Origin: DASWJZ01 sp963805325
Lineage (GTDB): Bacteria > Pseudomonadota > Alphaproteobacteria > Rhizobiales > Afifellaceae
Direction of reading: 5' to 3'
Length of the DNA: 64,000 nucleotides
Assembly (NCBI GenBank): GCA_963805325.1
Contig: CAWDTS010000004.1
Span: 124,001 to 188,000 of the forward strand
Shown: positions 41,578 to 49,188 of the stretch, piece by piece
Position numbering within the stretch: the first letter of the stretch is position 1
How the letters are laid out: every line of letters begins with the position of its first letter
Made by a program: the position numbers and the translations under genes
The notes under the pieces: generated by a model
Told to the model about the DNA's origin: nothing
The model's database searches: none
The model's input: the letters and a program-made list of their open reading frames with translations, nothing else

Positions 41578-41793
41578 TCAGCCGCCGATCGCCTTCAGAT
41601 TTCCGGCGGACTTCTTACCGCTACGCTCGTCGGTCTGCTCTTCGAACGAAATCTTCTGACCTTCGCGCAGGCCGCTCATGCCGGCACGCTCAACCGCGCT
41701 GATATGAACGAAGACATCATTGCCGCCCTCCTCGGGGGCGATGAAGCCGTAGCCTTTGCGGATGTTGAACCACTTCACCGTACCAATCGGCAT
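41578..41793 (-). CDS. Cold-shock domain protein CspA family
   Basis: 71 residues, a single cold-shock domain. RNP1 is KGYGFI and RNP2 is VFVHIS; TVKWFN opens the fold. Binds single-stranded RNA or DNA. A ribosome site GGGGGACA precedes the ATG. The sequence upstream (minus-strand leader to about 41935) is unusually long and structured, as in other cold-shock genes. Confidence 0.93.
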   Translation of the reverse strand: MPIGTVKWFNIRKGYGFIAPEEGGNDVFVHISAVERAGMSGLREGQKISFEEQTDERSGKKSAGNLKAIGG

Positions 41794-42285
41794 CTTGTCC
41801 CCCAGGAAAACTGAGACAGCCCGGACAGTCCCGGTGACGAAATCTGAGGAAACGGCTCCCGGACGGAATCGAACCGACGGAAAAAGCGGTCACGCCAGAG
41901 GTCGACTTCTGCAATCTAGAGCCGTGGCGGCGGAGTGTCCATCGGGCGCGGTCCGCAGCCTGGAAGGCCAGCCGCAACGCCGTTTGGGTTCACCAGGCTT
42001 TGATTTCCGTTGCGCCGCGACGCACTCCATATCGGGGAGCAAGCCGGACTGCCTTGGCACCGGCCCAACGGCCCACCCGCCTGGCTCCCGTCGCCCCCTA
42101 AATTGCCGGCGGGTGGGTTCGTCCCGGGTCACGCTCCCATTAACGGTCGATCCGGACGGCTCACATACGGTTGAGGCGCGTGAGAGCGGCCGTCGCGCAT
42201 ACGTAATTTCCGTTGACGGAACGCTTGCGGCACGATCCTTCGGCGTTAGGGCGGAAACGAACGCCCGCGCCCCGGATGGAGGTCT
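41794..42285. other. Divergent regulatory region between cspA and the bufferin operon
   Basis: 492 bp without a convincing gene. The cspA side (about 41794-41935, read on the minus strand) probably forms a long 5' leader; it contains GC-rich inverted segments (CCGGGA/TCCGGG). The bufferin side contains the operon promoter, whose elements I could not place. A T-loop-like string (minus-strand GGTTCGATTCC near 41870) is not part of a foldable tRNA. Confidence 0.45.
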
Positions 42286-42567
42286 ATGATGAAAGCACGT
42301 GAGTTCACAGCCGTTGCACTGGCCGGCGCTCTGGCGACCGCGATCGGAAGCCTTGCCTACAGCGCAGCCGCGTCAGCCCAGGACACCGAGATGTGCTATG
42401 GGATCGCCAAAGCGGGACAGAATGACTGCAAGGCCGGCGCACACGACTGCTCAGGCATGTCGACGGTCGATTACGATCCCCAGTCGTTCAAGCTCGTGGC
42501 GAAGGGTACCTGCAAGACCATGGATGTCGAAGGGCACATGGGATCCCTTAAGCCGATGGGTACCTGA
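42286..42567 (+). CDS. bufA1: Bufferin-type metallophore precursor (DUF2282), first copy
   Basis: 93 residues. Signal peptide to about residue 34 (ASAQD), then the DUF2282 core with four cysteines: E-M-C-Y-G-I-A-K-A-G-Q-N-D-C, AHDCSGMSTVDYDPQSFKLV and KGTCKTM. In bufferins of Caulobacter, cysteines of such precursors are converted to thiooxazoles by an MNIO enzyme and the product binds copper in the periplasm. GGAGGT lies two bases before the ATG at 42286 and five before the next ATG at 42289, so the second may be the real start. First gene of a five-gene operon. Confidence 0.88.
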   Translation: MMKAREFTAVALAGALATAIGSLAYSAAASAQDTEMCYGIAKAGQNDCKAGAHDCSGMSTVDYDPQSFKLVAKGTCKTMDVEGHMGSLKPMGT

Positions 42568-42583
42568 TCGCCTCGGCGGCATT

Positions 42584-42612
42584 TCCGCGGCCGGCCGAGC
42601 GCCGGCCGCGGA
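42584..42612 (+). other. Very stable hairpin between the two bufferin precursor genes
   Basis: Perfect 12-base arms TCCGCGGCCGGC (42584-42595) and GCCGGCCGCGGA (42601-42612), loop CGAGC. It starts 17 bases after the first precursor stop and ends 21 bases before the second start. No T tract, so it is not a standard terminator; it may protect the upstream mRNA from 3' decay or set the ratio of the genes. Confidence 0.6.
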
Positions 42613-42633
42613 TCATGTGGGGGAGCAACTGAC

Positions 42634-42987
42634 GTGAACAAACAAGCCAACGTTGCGGTGGCAGCTGCATTGGCCAGCGCACTGGCCGCCGCGGCGGCGC
42701 CTGCAATCGCTCAGGACCAGGTGAAATGCTATGGCGTTGCGCTTGCCGGCAACAACGACTGCGCCGCCGGACCGGGAACGACGTGCGCCGGCACTTCGAC
42801 CATCGACTATCAAGGGAATGCGTGGAAGCTCGTGCCTGCCGGCACATGCGAGGCGATGAAGCTTCCCGGCGAGCGCAAGGGCGCAAGCTTTTCAAATGGG
42901 GAGTATAAGGGGCTTGCACGCGACCTGCCGGCAGGCGCCCCCCTCGATGTGCTGAAGCCGGTCGAGGGCGTCGATCCCTACGCTTGA
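42634..42987 (+). CDS. bufA2: Bufferin-type metallophore precursor (DUF2282), second copy
   Basis: 117 residues. Signal peptide 1-26 (PAIAQD). Four cysteines in the same order as in the first copy: VKCYGVALAGNNDC, GTTCAGTSTIDYQGNAWKLV, AGTCEAM, followed by a C-terminal extension of about 40 residues (LPGERKGASF to DPYA) that the first copy lacks. GTG start with GGGGGAG nine bases upstream. The two copies differ enough to be separate precursors, not a recent duplication. Confidence 0.88.
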   Translation: MNKQANVAVAAALASALAAAAAPAIAQDQVKCYGVALAGNNDCAAGPGTTCAGTSTIDYQGNAWKLVPAGTCEAMKLPGERKGASFSNGEYKGLARDLPAGAPLDVLKPVEGVDPYA

Positions 42988-43008
42988 GCCGCGCGAGAGG
43001 AGGAAGTC

Positions 43009-43875
43009 ATGGCCGAAACTCCGATCCCGTCGCGCGCGGGCGTGGGGCTCAAGCCGCAGCATTATCGCGACATCCTCGAAGGTGCGCCTGATCTCGGCTT
43101 CTTCGAGGTGCATGCCGAGAACTACATGGGCGCCGGCGGCCCGCCGCATCGCTATCTGACCGCGATCCGCGAGCGCTATCCGTTGTCGCTGCACGGCGTC
43201 GGATTGTCGATCGGCGCCGACCGGCCGATCGATCGCGATCATCTCCTGCGTCTGAAGCGCCTCAACGAGCGCTACGAGCCGGGTCTCTTCTCGGAGCATC
43301 TCGCTTGGTCGACGCACGACACGACCTACCTGAACGACCTCCTGCCGGTGCCCTATACGGAGGAGACGCTCGTCCGCGTCGCCGAGCATATCGACGAGGT
43401 GCAGGAGACCGTCGGCCGGCAGATGCTGCTTGAAAATCCGTCGACCTATCTCGCCTTTGCCGAGAGCACCTATTCGGAGATCGACTTCATCAAGGAGGTG
43501 GCGCGCCGGACCGGCTGCGGCCTGCTTTTCGACGTGAACAACGTGCAGGTTTCCTCGACCAACCAGGAATGGGATCCGGTCGCCTATATCGACGCCTATC
43601 CGCTCGACCGCGTGCAGGAGATCCATCTCGGCGGCCATGCGCCGGAAACGGACGAGACCGGCCGCCCGCTCCTGATCGACACGCACGACCGTGAGGTCGC
43701 CGACGTCGTCTGGGGGCTCTTCGCGCACACCATCGAGCGCGCGGGCGCGCTGCCGACGCTGATCGAATGGGACGCCGATGTGCCGGACTGGCCGGTGCTG
43801 ATGGCGGAGGCGGGACGCGCCGAGACGGTCCTTGTCGATCGTGCGGGCGAAGGGAGACGGCGTGCCGCTGGCTGA
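43009..43875 (+). CDS. bufB: MNIO (DUF692) multinuclear iron oxidase, bufferin maturation enzyme
   Basis: 288 residues of the TIM-barrel DUF692 family. Candidate iron ligands lie in SLHGVGLSIG, FSEHLAW, LLENPSTY, LLFDVNNVQVS, EIHLGGH, DTHDREV and IEWDAD. MNIOs modify cysteines of RiPP precursors with a partner protein; here the partner gene follows with a 14-base overlap. GAGGAGG precedes the ATG. The start follows the second precursor by 21 bp. Confidence 0.93.
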   Translation: MAETPIPSRAGVGLKPQHYRDILEGAPDLGFFEVHAENYMGAGGPPHRYLTAIRERYPLSLHGVGLSIGADRPIDRDHLLRLKRLNERYEPGLFSEHLAWSTHDTTYLNDLLPVPYTEETLVRVAEHIDEVQETVGRQMLLENPSTYLAFAESTYSEIDFIKEVARRTGCGLLFDVNNVQVSSTNQEWDPVAYIDAYPLDRVQEIHLGGHAPETDETGRPLLIDTHDREVADVVWGLFAHTIERAGALPTLIEWDADVPDWPVLMAEAGRAETVLVDRAGEGRRRAAG

Positions 43876-44647
43876 ACGGCAGAGCGGTTTCGCCGCCGCC
43901 GTTCTCGACGCCGGCGCGCCGATCCCGCCGGGCCTCGTCGGCCCCGACGGGAATCCGAGCGCGCGCCGCTTCGCCGTCTACCGCAACAACGTCATCGTCG
44001 GCCTGTCGGAATCGATGAGGATCACGTTTCCTGCGGTCGAAAAGATCGTCGGCGAAGAATTCTTCATGGCGATGGCGCGCGCCTATGTGGTCGCCGAACC
44101 GCCGCGCTCGCCGATGCTGCTTGAATATGGCGGCGGATTTCCCGATTTCGTCGAGCGTTTTCCGCCTGCGGCGACGCTTCCCTATCTGGCCGACGTGGCG
44201 CGCATCGAATGCGCGTGGAAGGAGGCCTTCCACGCTCCCGAGGCCGCGCCGCTCCCGGCGGCCGCGCTCGCGGCGATCCCGCAGGAGCGGCTTGCGGAGC
44301 TGCGGCTCAGGCTGCATCCCTCGCTCCGCATCGTCTCGTCGCGCTATCCGGCGCTCACGATCTGGCGGATGAACGTCGAGGGCGGCGTGCCGGCGCCCGT
44401 CGATCTCAACGCCGGCGGGGAGGACGCGCTCGTCGTCAGGCCGGCGGCAAATGTCGAGGTGCGCTTCGTCCCGCCGGGAGGCGCGGTCTTCATCCGGCGG
44501 CTCGGCGAAGGCGCGCCGCTTGGCGAGGCGGCGAATGACGCGCTCGCCGCCGCGGACGACTTCGATCTTTCCGCCAGCCTTGCCGGGCTGATCTCGGCCG
44601 GCGCGTTCAGCAGCTACGATCTCGGCGCTGCCGGAGGAGGCGAATGA
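43862..44647 (+). CDS. bufC: BufC/HvfC-family MNIO partner (DUF2063)
   Basis: 261 residues. N-terminal DUF2063 domain: FAVYRNNVIVGLSESMRITFPAVEKIVGEEFF, then FVERFPPAATLPYLADVARIEWAW-type segment (here IECAWKEAFH). The C-terminal half is a second domain with R-x-S-R-Y-P and I-W-R-M-N motifs. It forms the precursor-binding partner of BufB. I choose the GTG at 43862 (AAGGGAGA five bases upstream) over an earlier in-frame ATG that would overlap bufB more deeply. Confidence 0.9.
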   Translation: MPLAERQSGFAAAVLDAGAPIPPGLVGPDGNPSARRFAVYRNNVIVGLSESMRITFPAVEKIVGEEFFMAMARAYVVAEPPRSPMLLEYGGGFPDFVERFPPAATLPYLADVARIECAWKEAFHAPEAAPLPAAALAAIPQERLAELRLRLHPSLRIVSSRYPALTIWRMNVEGGVPAPVDLNAGGEDALVVRPAANVEVRFVPPGGAVFIRRLGEGAPLGEAANDALAAADDFDLSASLAGLISAGAFSSYDLGAAGGGE

Positions 44648-45099
44648 CGCGCCTTGTGCGGGCCGTGCTCGCATGGCTCGCATGGATCGGGGCTTTCTTT
44701 GCGCCGCCGCTCATGCGGGTCGCGCTCGCCATTCCGTTCTTCCGGTCCGGCCTGACCAAGTGGGACGGCTTCACGCTCTCGTCGAGCGCGACCTATCTCT
44801 TCGCCAACGAGTTCAAGCTGCACATTTTCGGCGCGGTCTACGACTTTCCGTTTCCAATGGCGGCCGCCTATGCGTCGGCGACATGCGAGATCGTTCTGCC
44901 CGTGTTGCTGGTGCTCGGTCTCGCGACGCGTTTTGCGGCGGCCGGGATTTTGATCATGACGTTGATGATCGAATTGGTCGTGCCGGACGGCTGGCTCACC
45001 TACCACCTGCCGTGGGCGGCGATGGCGTTCGCGCTTCTGGCGCTCGGACCCGGCGTGCTCTCGGTCGATCGGCTGCTTTTCGGGCCGTCACGGCGCTAG
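44644..45099 (+). CDS. DoxX family membrane protein of the bufferin operon
   Basis: 151 residues with four hydrophobic helices and the DoxX-like RVALAIPFFRSGLTKWDGF. ATGA overlap with bufC places it in the operon, as in the Caulobacter buf operons, which end with a DoxX-like gene (bufD). Its role there is not known; redox or membrane support of maturation has been suggested. Confidence 0.88.
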   Translation: MTRLVRAVLAWLAWIGAFFAPPLMRVALAIPFFRSGLTKWDGFTLSSSATYLFANEFKLHIFGAVYDFPFPMAAAYASATCEIVLPVLLVLGLATRFAAAGILIMTLMIELVVPDGWLTYHLPWAAMAFALLALGPGVLSVDRLLFGPSRR

Positions 45100-45148
45100 C
45101 GCCGCGCGGCGCTTGCCTTGCGGATGCCCGGCGGGCAATAGAGCCCGC

Positions 45149-46192
45149 ATGCAGTTCGCAAGCGACAATTGGGCAGGCGCTGCCCCCGAAATCGTGGAGG
45201 CGATCGCCGCGGAAGCGGCGCACAGCGGTACCGCCTACGGCGAAAGCGCCATCGACAAGGCCGTGGCGAAGCGCTTCGGCGAGATATTCGAGCACGACGT
45301 CGCTGTCTTCTTCGTGGCGACGGGCTCAGCCGCCAACGGCCTCGCCATGACGGCCGTCAACAGGCCGGGCGGCGTGATCTTCTGCCATCGCGACGCCCAC
45401 ATGCTCGAAGGCGAGTGCGGCGGTGTCGAATATCTGACCGGCGGCGCCCGACTGCTCGGCCTTCCCGGCGATGAGGGCAGGATCGACGTCGAGGCGCTGA
45501 AACGCGGCATCGCCGCCGTCACGCCGGCATCCGATCATCACGGCCAAGGGATGGCGGTCTCGATCACGCAGCAGACGGAGGCGGGCACCACCTATTCGCT
45601 CGAGACGATTCAAGCTATCGGCGCGATCGCCAAGGCGAACGGCCTGCCGCTTCACATGGACGGCGCGCGCTTCGCCAACGCGCTGGCCCGCTCGAACGCG
45701 ATGCCGGCGGAAATGACGTGGAAGGCCGGCGTCGACATTCTTTCATTTGGCGCGACCAAGAACGGTTGCATCGCGGCGGAGGCGGTAGTGTTCTTCGATC
45801 CGTCGCTGGCGCGCGACATGCTTTTCCTCAGGAAGCGGGCCGGGCAGCTCTTCTCCAAGTCGCGCTTCGTGGCCGCGCAGTTCGACGCCTATCTTCGCGA
45901 CGGGCTGTGGCTTGAGCTTGCGCGCCACGCAAACGCCATGGCGGACCGGCTGCGCGCCGGTCTCGACCACTCGGCGCACGGTCGCGAGGCATGGCCGACG
46001 ACCGGCAACGAAGTTTTCGCGGTGATCCCTGCGTCCGACGCCAAGCGGCTCGCCGCCGAGGGCGCGATCTTCCACGAATGGGCGCGCACGACCGGCGTCC
46101 CACTCGGAGAGGACGAGACGCTGATCCGGCTCGTGACGGCGTTCTCGACGACCGCTGAGGAGATCGATCTCTTCCTGGAAAAGCTCGGCTGA
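45149..46192 (+). CDS. Low-specificity L-threonine aldolase
   Basis: 347 residues, PLP-dependent fold type I. FASDNWAGA at the N-terminus, ATGSAANGLA, HMDGARFANA, and SFGATKNGC with the Schiff-base lysine. Splits L-threonine or L-allo-threonine to glycine and acetaldehyde. Start ATG 45149; no good ribosome site. Separated from the bufferin operon by 49 bp, so possibly read through but functionally unrelated. Confidence 0.9.
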   Translation: MQFASDNWAGAAPEIVEAIAAEAAHSGTAYGESAIDKAVAKRFGEIFEHDVAVFFVATGSAANGLAMTAVNRPGGVIFCHRDAHMLEGECGGVEYLTGGARLLGLPGDEGRIDVEALKRGIAAVTPASDHHGQGMAVSITQQTEAGTTYSLETIQAIGAIAKANGLPLHMDGARFANALARSNAMPAEMTWKAGVDILSFGATKNGCIAAEAVVFFDPSLARDMLFLRKRAGQLFSKSRFVAAQFDAYLRDGLWLELARHANAMADRLRAGLDHSAHGREAWPTTGNEVFAVIPASDAKRLAAEGAIFHEWARTTGVPLGEDETLIRLVTAFSTTAEEIDLFLEKLG

Positions 46193-46200
46193 AACGACAA

Positions 46201-46224
46201 GCGCCCCGGACGATGCCGGGGCGC
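46201..46224. terminator. Hairpin between threonine aldolase and hsp20
   Basis: Perfect nine-base arms GCGCCCCGG (46201-46209) and CCGGGGCGC (46216-46224), loop ACGATG. On the minus strand a T-rich tail (TTGTCGTTT) follows, so it best fits the hsp20 transcript. Confidence 0.65.
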
Positions 46225-46255
46225 GTAGGGACTGGAGGGGCCTGAAGTTCGTGCG

Positions 46256-46711
46256 TCAGGCGGCCTTGGCGTCGATCTGCTTCGCCTTGCTGCCTCCAAT
46301 CGCGATCTTGCGCGGCTTCATCGCCTCCGGAATCTCGCGTACGAGGTCGATGTGGAGGAGGCCGTTGGCGAGGCTCGCGCCGGTCACTTCGACGTGGTCT
46401 GCGAGTTGGAAGCGGCGCTCGAAAGCGCGCGAAGCAATGCCGCGGTAGAGAACCTCGGGGCCATTCTCCGTTTTCTCTTCCTTCTTCTCGCCCTTGACGG
46501 TCAGGACGTTCTCTTTCGACTGAATGTCGAGATCGCTCTCGCCAAACCCGGCGACCGCCATCGTCACCCGGTAGGCGTTCTCGCCGGTGCGCTCGATGTT
46601 ATAGGGCGGATAGGGCTGAGCCTCACCATTGGTGGCGGAATCGAGCAGGCCGAAAAGGCGGTCGAATCCGACGGTCGAGCGGTAAAGGGGGCTGAGATCG
46701 TAAGTGCGCAT
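46256..46711 (-). CDS. Small heat-shock protein, Hsp20/IbpA family
   Basis: 151 residues. N-terminus MRTYDLSPLYRSTVGFDRLF is IbpA-like; alpha-crystallin domain about 35-125 (PPYNIERTGENAYRVTMAVAGF, ENVLTVKGEK, GIASRAFERRFQLADHVEV, LANGLLHIDL); C-terminal I-x-I motif in RKIAIGG. Holdase chaperone for heat-denatured proteins. Controlled by a predicted RpoH promoter and a ROSE-like leader (listed separately). Confidence 0.95.
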   Translation of the reverse strand: MRTYDLSPLYRSTVGFDRLFGLLDSATNGEAQPYPPYNIERTGENAYRVTMAVAGFGESDLDIQSKENVLTVKGEKKEEKTENGPEVLYRGIASRAFERRFQLADHVEVTGASLANGLLHIDLVREIPEAMKPRKIAIGGSKAKQIDAKAA

Positions 46712-46803
46712 TTGTCTGTCCTCCTTGAAGCGACATGAAGTGGGCGGCTCACGGTTCCCCATACGTGGCGAAACCTGCCGTCCTGCGGGCCCTTGCGGCA
46801 TCC
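46712..46803 (-). promoter_or_regulatory. ROSE-like RNA thermometer in the hsp20 5' leader
   Basis: The last leader hairpin (46718-46734, minus strand) reads GUCGCUUCAAGGAGGAC. GUC-(G)-CUU pairs with GAGGAC, with a bulged G opposite the Shine-Dalgarno, exactly the U(U/C)GCU/AGGAG arrangement of ROSE elements. Heat would melt it and free the ribosome site. The upstream part is GC-rich and can form more hairpins. The 5' end is set by the predicted RpoH start. Confidence 0.7.
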
Positions 46804-46810
46804 GCACCCA

Positions 46811-46841
46811 TAAAATGGGGACCCCGAAATCGGCGTTCAAG
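46811..46841 (-). promoter_or_regulatory. RpoH (sigma-32) promoter of hsp20
   Basis: On the minus strand CTTGAAC (46835-46841), 14 bases, CCCCATTTTA (46811-46820): it matches the heat-shock consensus CTTGAAA-N13/14-CCCCATNT with correct spacing. Predicted transcription start near 46803, about 92 bases before the hsp20 ATG. Confidence 0.75.
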
Positions 46842-46930
46842 ACCCTGAAGCGCCGCAAATCCGTCCCTTTCGGCGGTCAATTGCGGACAAGGGGTTAGGC
46901 CCCTCAGGGGCCCGAGATGGAGACTGCAAG

Positions 46931-47365
46931 GTGTTGGCTAAGACGATCCTGACCGGGGCGCTGATCGCGGCGGCCGCCGCTCTATCCCCGGCCTCCGCCC
47001 AATCGTGGATTTCGAGGCCGCAGGGGCCGGTCTACTACGCGCCCGGCTACTACCAGCGCGCGGTGCCGCTCTCGCCCGATGCGGTGTTCAACGCGCTCGA
47101 AGCGGCGGGCTACCGGGAGTTCGGCCCGATGGCCCCGCGCGAGCCCATCTATCGGCTGAATGCCGTCAATCCGCGCGGCGACCTTGTCGCTCTCGACATC
47201 TCAATGTTCACCGGTGCGATCGAGAGCGAGCGCATCCTCGCCGTGCATCAAAGGCCGCCGATTCGCGTCTATCGCACGGCACCTCCGCCTCCGGCCGCCG
47301 CTCCGGCACCGCCGCCGCCCCGGACCCATTCCGGTGGCGCGCATAATCCGCTCGTCATCTACTGA
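46931..47365 (+). CDS. Exported protein of unknown function
   Basis: 144 residues. Signal peptide 1-23 (ALSPASAQS). A compact domain VFNALEAAGYREFGPMAPREPIYRLNAVNPRGDLVALDISMFTGAIES (part) resembles PepSY-like folds, followed by a Pro/Ala-rich tail. GTG start with GGAG eight bases upstream. A hairpin GGCCCC-TCA-GGGGCC lies at 46898-46912, just before the ribosome site. Confidence 0.65.
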   Translation: MLAKTILTGALIAAAAALSPASAQSWISRPQGPVYYAPGYYQRAVPLSPDAVFNALEAAGYREFGPMAPREPIYRLNAVNPRGDLVALDISMFTGAIESERILAVHQRPPIRVYRTAPPPPAAAPAPPPPRTHSGGAHNPLVIY

Positions 47366-47499
47366 TCCCCCTTGGGCGTGCGGCCGCTCGTGAATGCAAC
47401 ATGAATGACGGCTTCCGGATCGGTTCAGCCGGCCGCCAGTAGGTTCCTCGCATCGACATCGGGATGAACTCGACGTCACCGAATTCAGAGGAACCAGTC

Positions 47500-47853
47500 A
47501 TGATCACCACCAAGACGATTGCCGCGGGTCTCGTCGCGATCACCACCCTTTCCGCAGTTCCGGCGAGCGCCGCGGGCTTCAATTTCCAGTTCGGGCCTGG
47601 CCCGTCCTATCACGGCCATCATGACAATCGCGGCGGCTACGGCCAGGACTGGCGGCACGGCCGCGACTGGCGGCACGACCGCGTGTCGACCGACCAGGTC
47701 CGCTTCATGCTGCGTCGCGACGGCTATCGCGCCATCCGTTTCCTCGACGACCGCGGCCCAGTCTATCAGGTGCGCGCCAGCAAGCACGGCCGCGACTTTT
47801 TCCTGGTCATCAGCGCCCGCGACGGCGAGGTCCTGTCGCGCCACCGCGCCTAG
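47500..47853 (+). CDS. Small periplasmic PepSY-like protein
   Basis: 117 residues. Signal peptide 1-24 (AVPASAAG), a His/Gly/Arg/Trp-rich stretch (YHGHHDNRGGYGQDWRHGRD), then VSTDQVRFMLRRDGYRAIRFLDDRGPVYQVRASKHGRDFFLVISARDGEV (in part), a single PepSY-like unit. Start ATG 47500 with AGAGGAA eight bases upstream. The similar fold in the preceding gene suggests a loose pair of paralogous exported proteins. Confidence 0.7.
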   Translation: MITTKTIAAGLVAITTLSAVPASAAGFNFQFGPGPSYHGHHDNRGGYGQDWRHGRDWRHDRVSTDQVRFMLRRDGYRAIRFLDDRGPVYQVRASKHGRDFFLVISARDGEVLSRHRA

Positions 47854-48037
47854 CCTGAACGCCCGCACACTCGCGGGATAACGAAAGTCGGGCGCTGTCA
47901 ACGCCCCCTCCGGCGCCCGATTCGGCCGGCGGTCACCAGACCGTCGGCCAACCTCGTCACGGCTTGCCAGTCTCGACCGGTCGTTGCTAACTGCAAGCGG
48001 TCTCCGGGCAGCGGCCGGGAGGCGACCTCTCGCTCAG

Positions 48038-48988
48038 GTGCCGCCTTTGGCCGGTCTCATAGAAATTCCCAGTAATCCCATTCCCAAAGGCGCTGTCGTC
48101 GAAACGGTGACGACAGACGATGGGGTCGCCCTGCGGTGCGCGCTCTTTCCGCCAAACCGCTCGCCGGTGCGCGGCACCGTCGTAATCCTGCACGGCCGCA
48201 CCGAGTTCATCGAAAAATACTTCGAGACGATCAACGACCTGAGGCGGCGCGGCTTTGCGGTGGCGACGTTCGATTCGCGCGGGCAGGGCGGCTCGAGTCG
48301 CCTTCTCGGCAATCCGCGCAAGGGTCACGTGCGCGACTTCGCCGACCACGTGAACGACTTCGAGACGATCATGCAGGAGGTCGTGCTGCCTGACTGTCCG
48401 CCGCCCTATTACGTGCTCGGGCATTCGACGGGCGCTGCGATCGCGCTTTTGTCGGCGGAGCGGCTCAGGACGCAGATCGACCGCATGGTGCTCAGCGCGC
48501 CACTCCTGGCGCTCGCCTACGGGACGCCGCGCGTCTTGTCGAAGGTGAGCGGCTTCCTCATGCATTTCGGTCTCGGCGAAGCGTTTGCGCCGGGTGCCGG
48601 GGGCTCGCTCATGCAGAACCAAGCCTTCGACAACAACCCGCTGACCAGCGACCCGGTTCGCTACCAGCGTACGCTCGCCGTCGTCGACGCCGATCCTGCG
48701 ATCGGCGTCGGTGGCGCGACGATCGGCTGGGTGAACGCGGCGATGCGCGCCTGCGTCCGCCTCGCCGAGCCGAGTTTCGCCGAGACCGTCCCGATGCCGG
48801 TCCTGATCGTGCTCGGCGGCGCCGACACAGTCGTCAGCAACCTCGCGGCGGAAGAGTTCTCGCGCCGCGTGAAGACGGCCGCGCACCTGCGCATTCCGGG
48901 CGCGAAGCACGAGATTCTCATAGAGAAAGACCAGTTTCGTGATCAGTTCTGGATCGCCTTCGACGCCTTCGTGGCCGGCCGAAGCTAG
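48038..48988 (+). CDS. Alpha/beta hydrolase (lysophospholipase/monoacylglycerol lipase-like)
   Basis: About 316 residues. VVILHGRTEFIEKYFETINDL, then the nucleophile elbow GHSTGA, acid in LGGADTVVS and His in PGAKHEIL. This is the rhizobial lysophospholipase-like type, acting on membrane lipids or monoacylglycerols. I prefer the GTG at 48038 (PPLAGLIEIPSNPIP); a TTG at 47984 would add 18 residues that do not resemble the family. Confidence 0.8.
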   Translation: MPPLAGLIEIPSNPIPKGAVVETVTTDDGVALRCALFPPNRSPVRGTVVILHGRTEFIEKYFETINDLRRRGFAVATFDSRGQGGSSRLLGNPRKGHVRDFADHVNDFETIMQEVVLPDCPPPYYVLGHSTGAAIALLSAERLRTQIDRMVLSAPLLALAYGTPRVLSKVSGFLMHFGLGEAFAPGAGGSLMQNQAFDNNPLTSDPVRYQRTLAVVDADPAIGVGGATIGWVNAAMRACVRLAEPSFAETVPMPVLIVLGGADTVVSNLAAEEFSRRVKTAAHLRIPGAKHEILIEKDQFRDQFWIAFDAFVAGRS

Positions 48989-49095
48989 GCCCAAACTGCG
49001 CGGAATTGCAGGGCGAGAGCTCCAGCCTCTGGATCGCCCGGCGCCGTCGCTAATTTTCTCTTGCTTTTTGTGCAGAGCAGCATAAATTGTGCGGT

Positions 49096-49173
49096 GCGAT
49101 ACCTCGTATCGCAGCCCACTTTGGGCGTTTCCTCCCTAGACTTGGGCCGCGCGTTCGCGGCCCTTTTTCTTTT
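49096..49173 (+). ncRNA. mmgR: MmgR-like small RNA (alpha-r8 family)
   Basis: About 78 bases with three hairpins: GCGATAC/GTATCGC (49096-49112), GCCC/GGGC (49114-49126) and a terminator GGGCCGCG-CGTT-CGCGGCCC (49144-49163) ending TTTTTCTTTT. Between the second and third lies the single-stranded TTTCCTCCCT (49128-49137), the decamer I recall as strictly conserved in MmgR, an sRNA that limits polyhydroxybutyrate granules in Sinorhizobium. Length and layout fit. An AT-rich CATAAATTG box just upstream is a candidate -10. Confidence 0.78.
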
Positions 49174-49188
49174 GACCCGACCGCTCTC

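Noticed and set aside
41855..41945. Possible tRNA on the minus strand (GGTTCGATTCC and a distant ACGGCTC/GAGCCGT pair)
   Set aside because: No T-stem, D-arm or anticodon stem can be placed with correct spacing; more likely part of the cspA leader.
42210..42265. GGAAC...CGTT as an EcfG-type general-stress promoter of the bufferin operon
   Set aside because: The spacer is 21 bases, longer than the usual 16-19, so the match is not convincing.
46898..46912. Hairpin GGCCCC-TCA-GGGGCC as a terminator
   Set aside because: It has no T tract and lies directly before a gene start; left as a comment to that gene.
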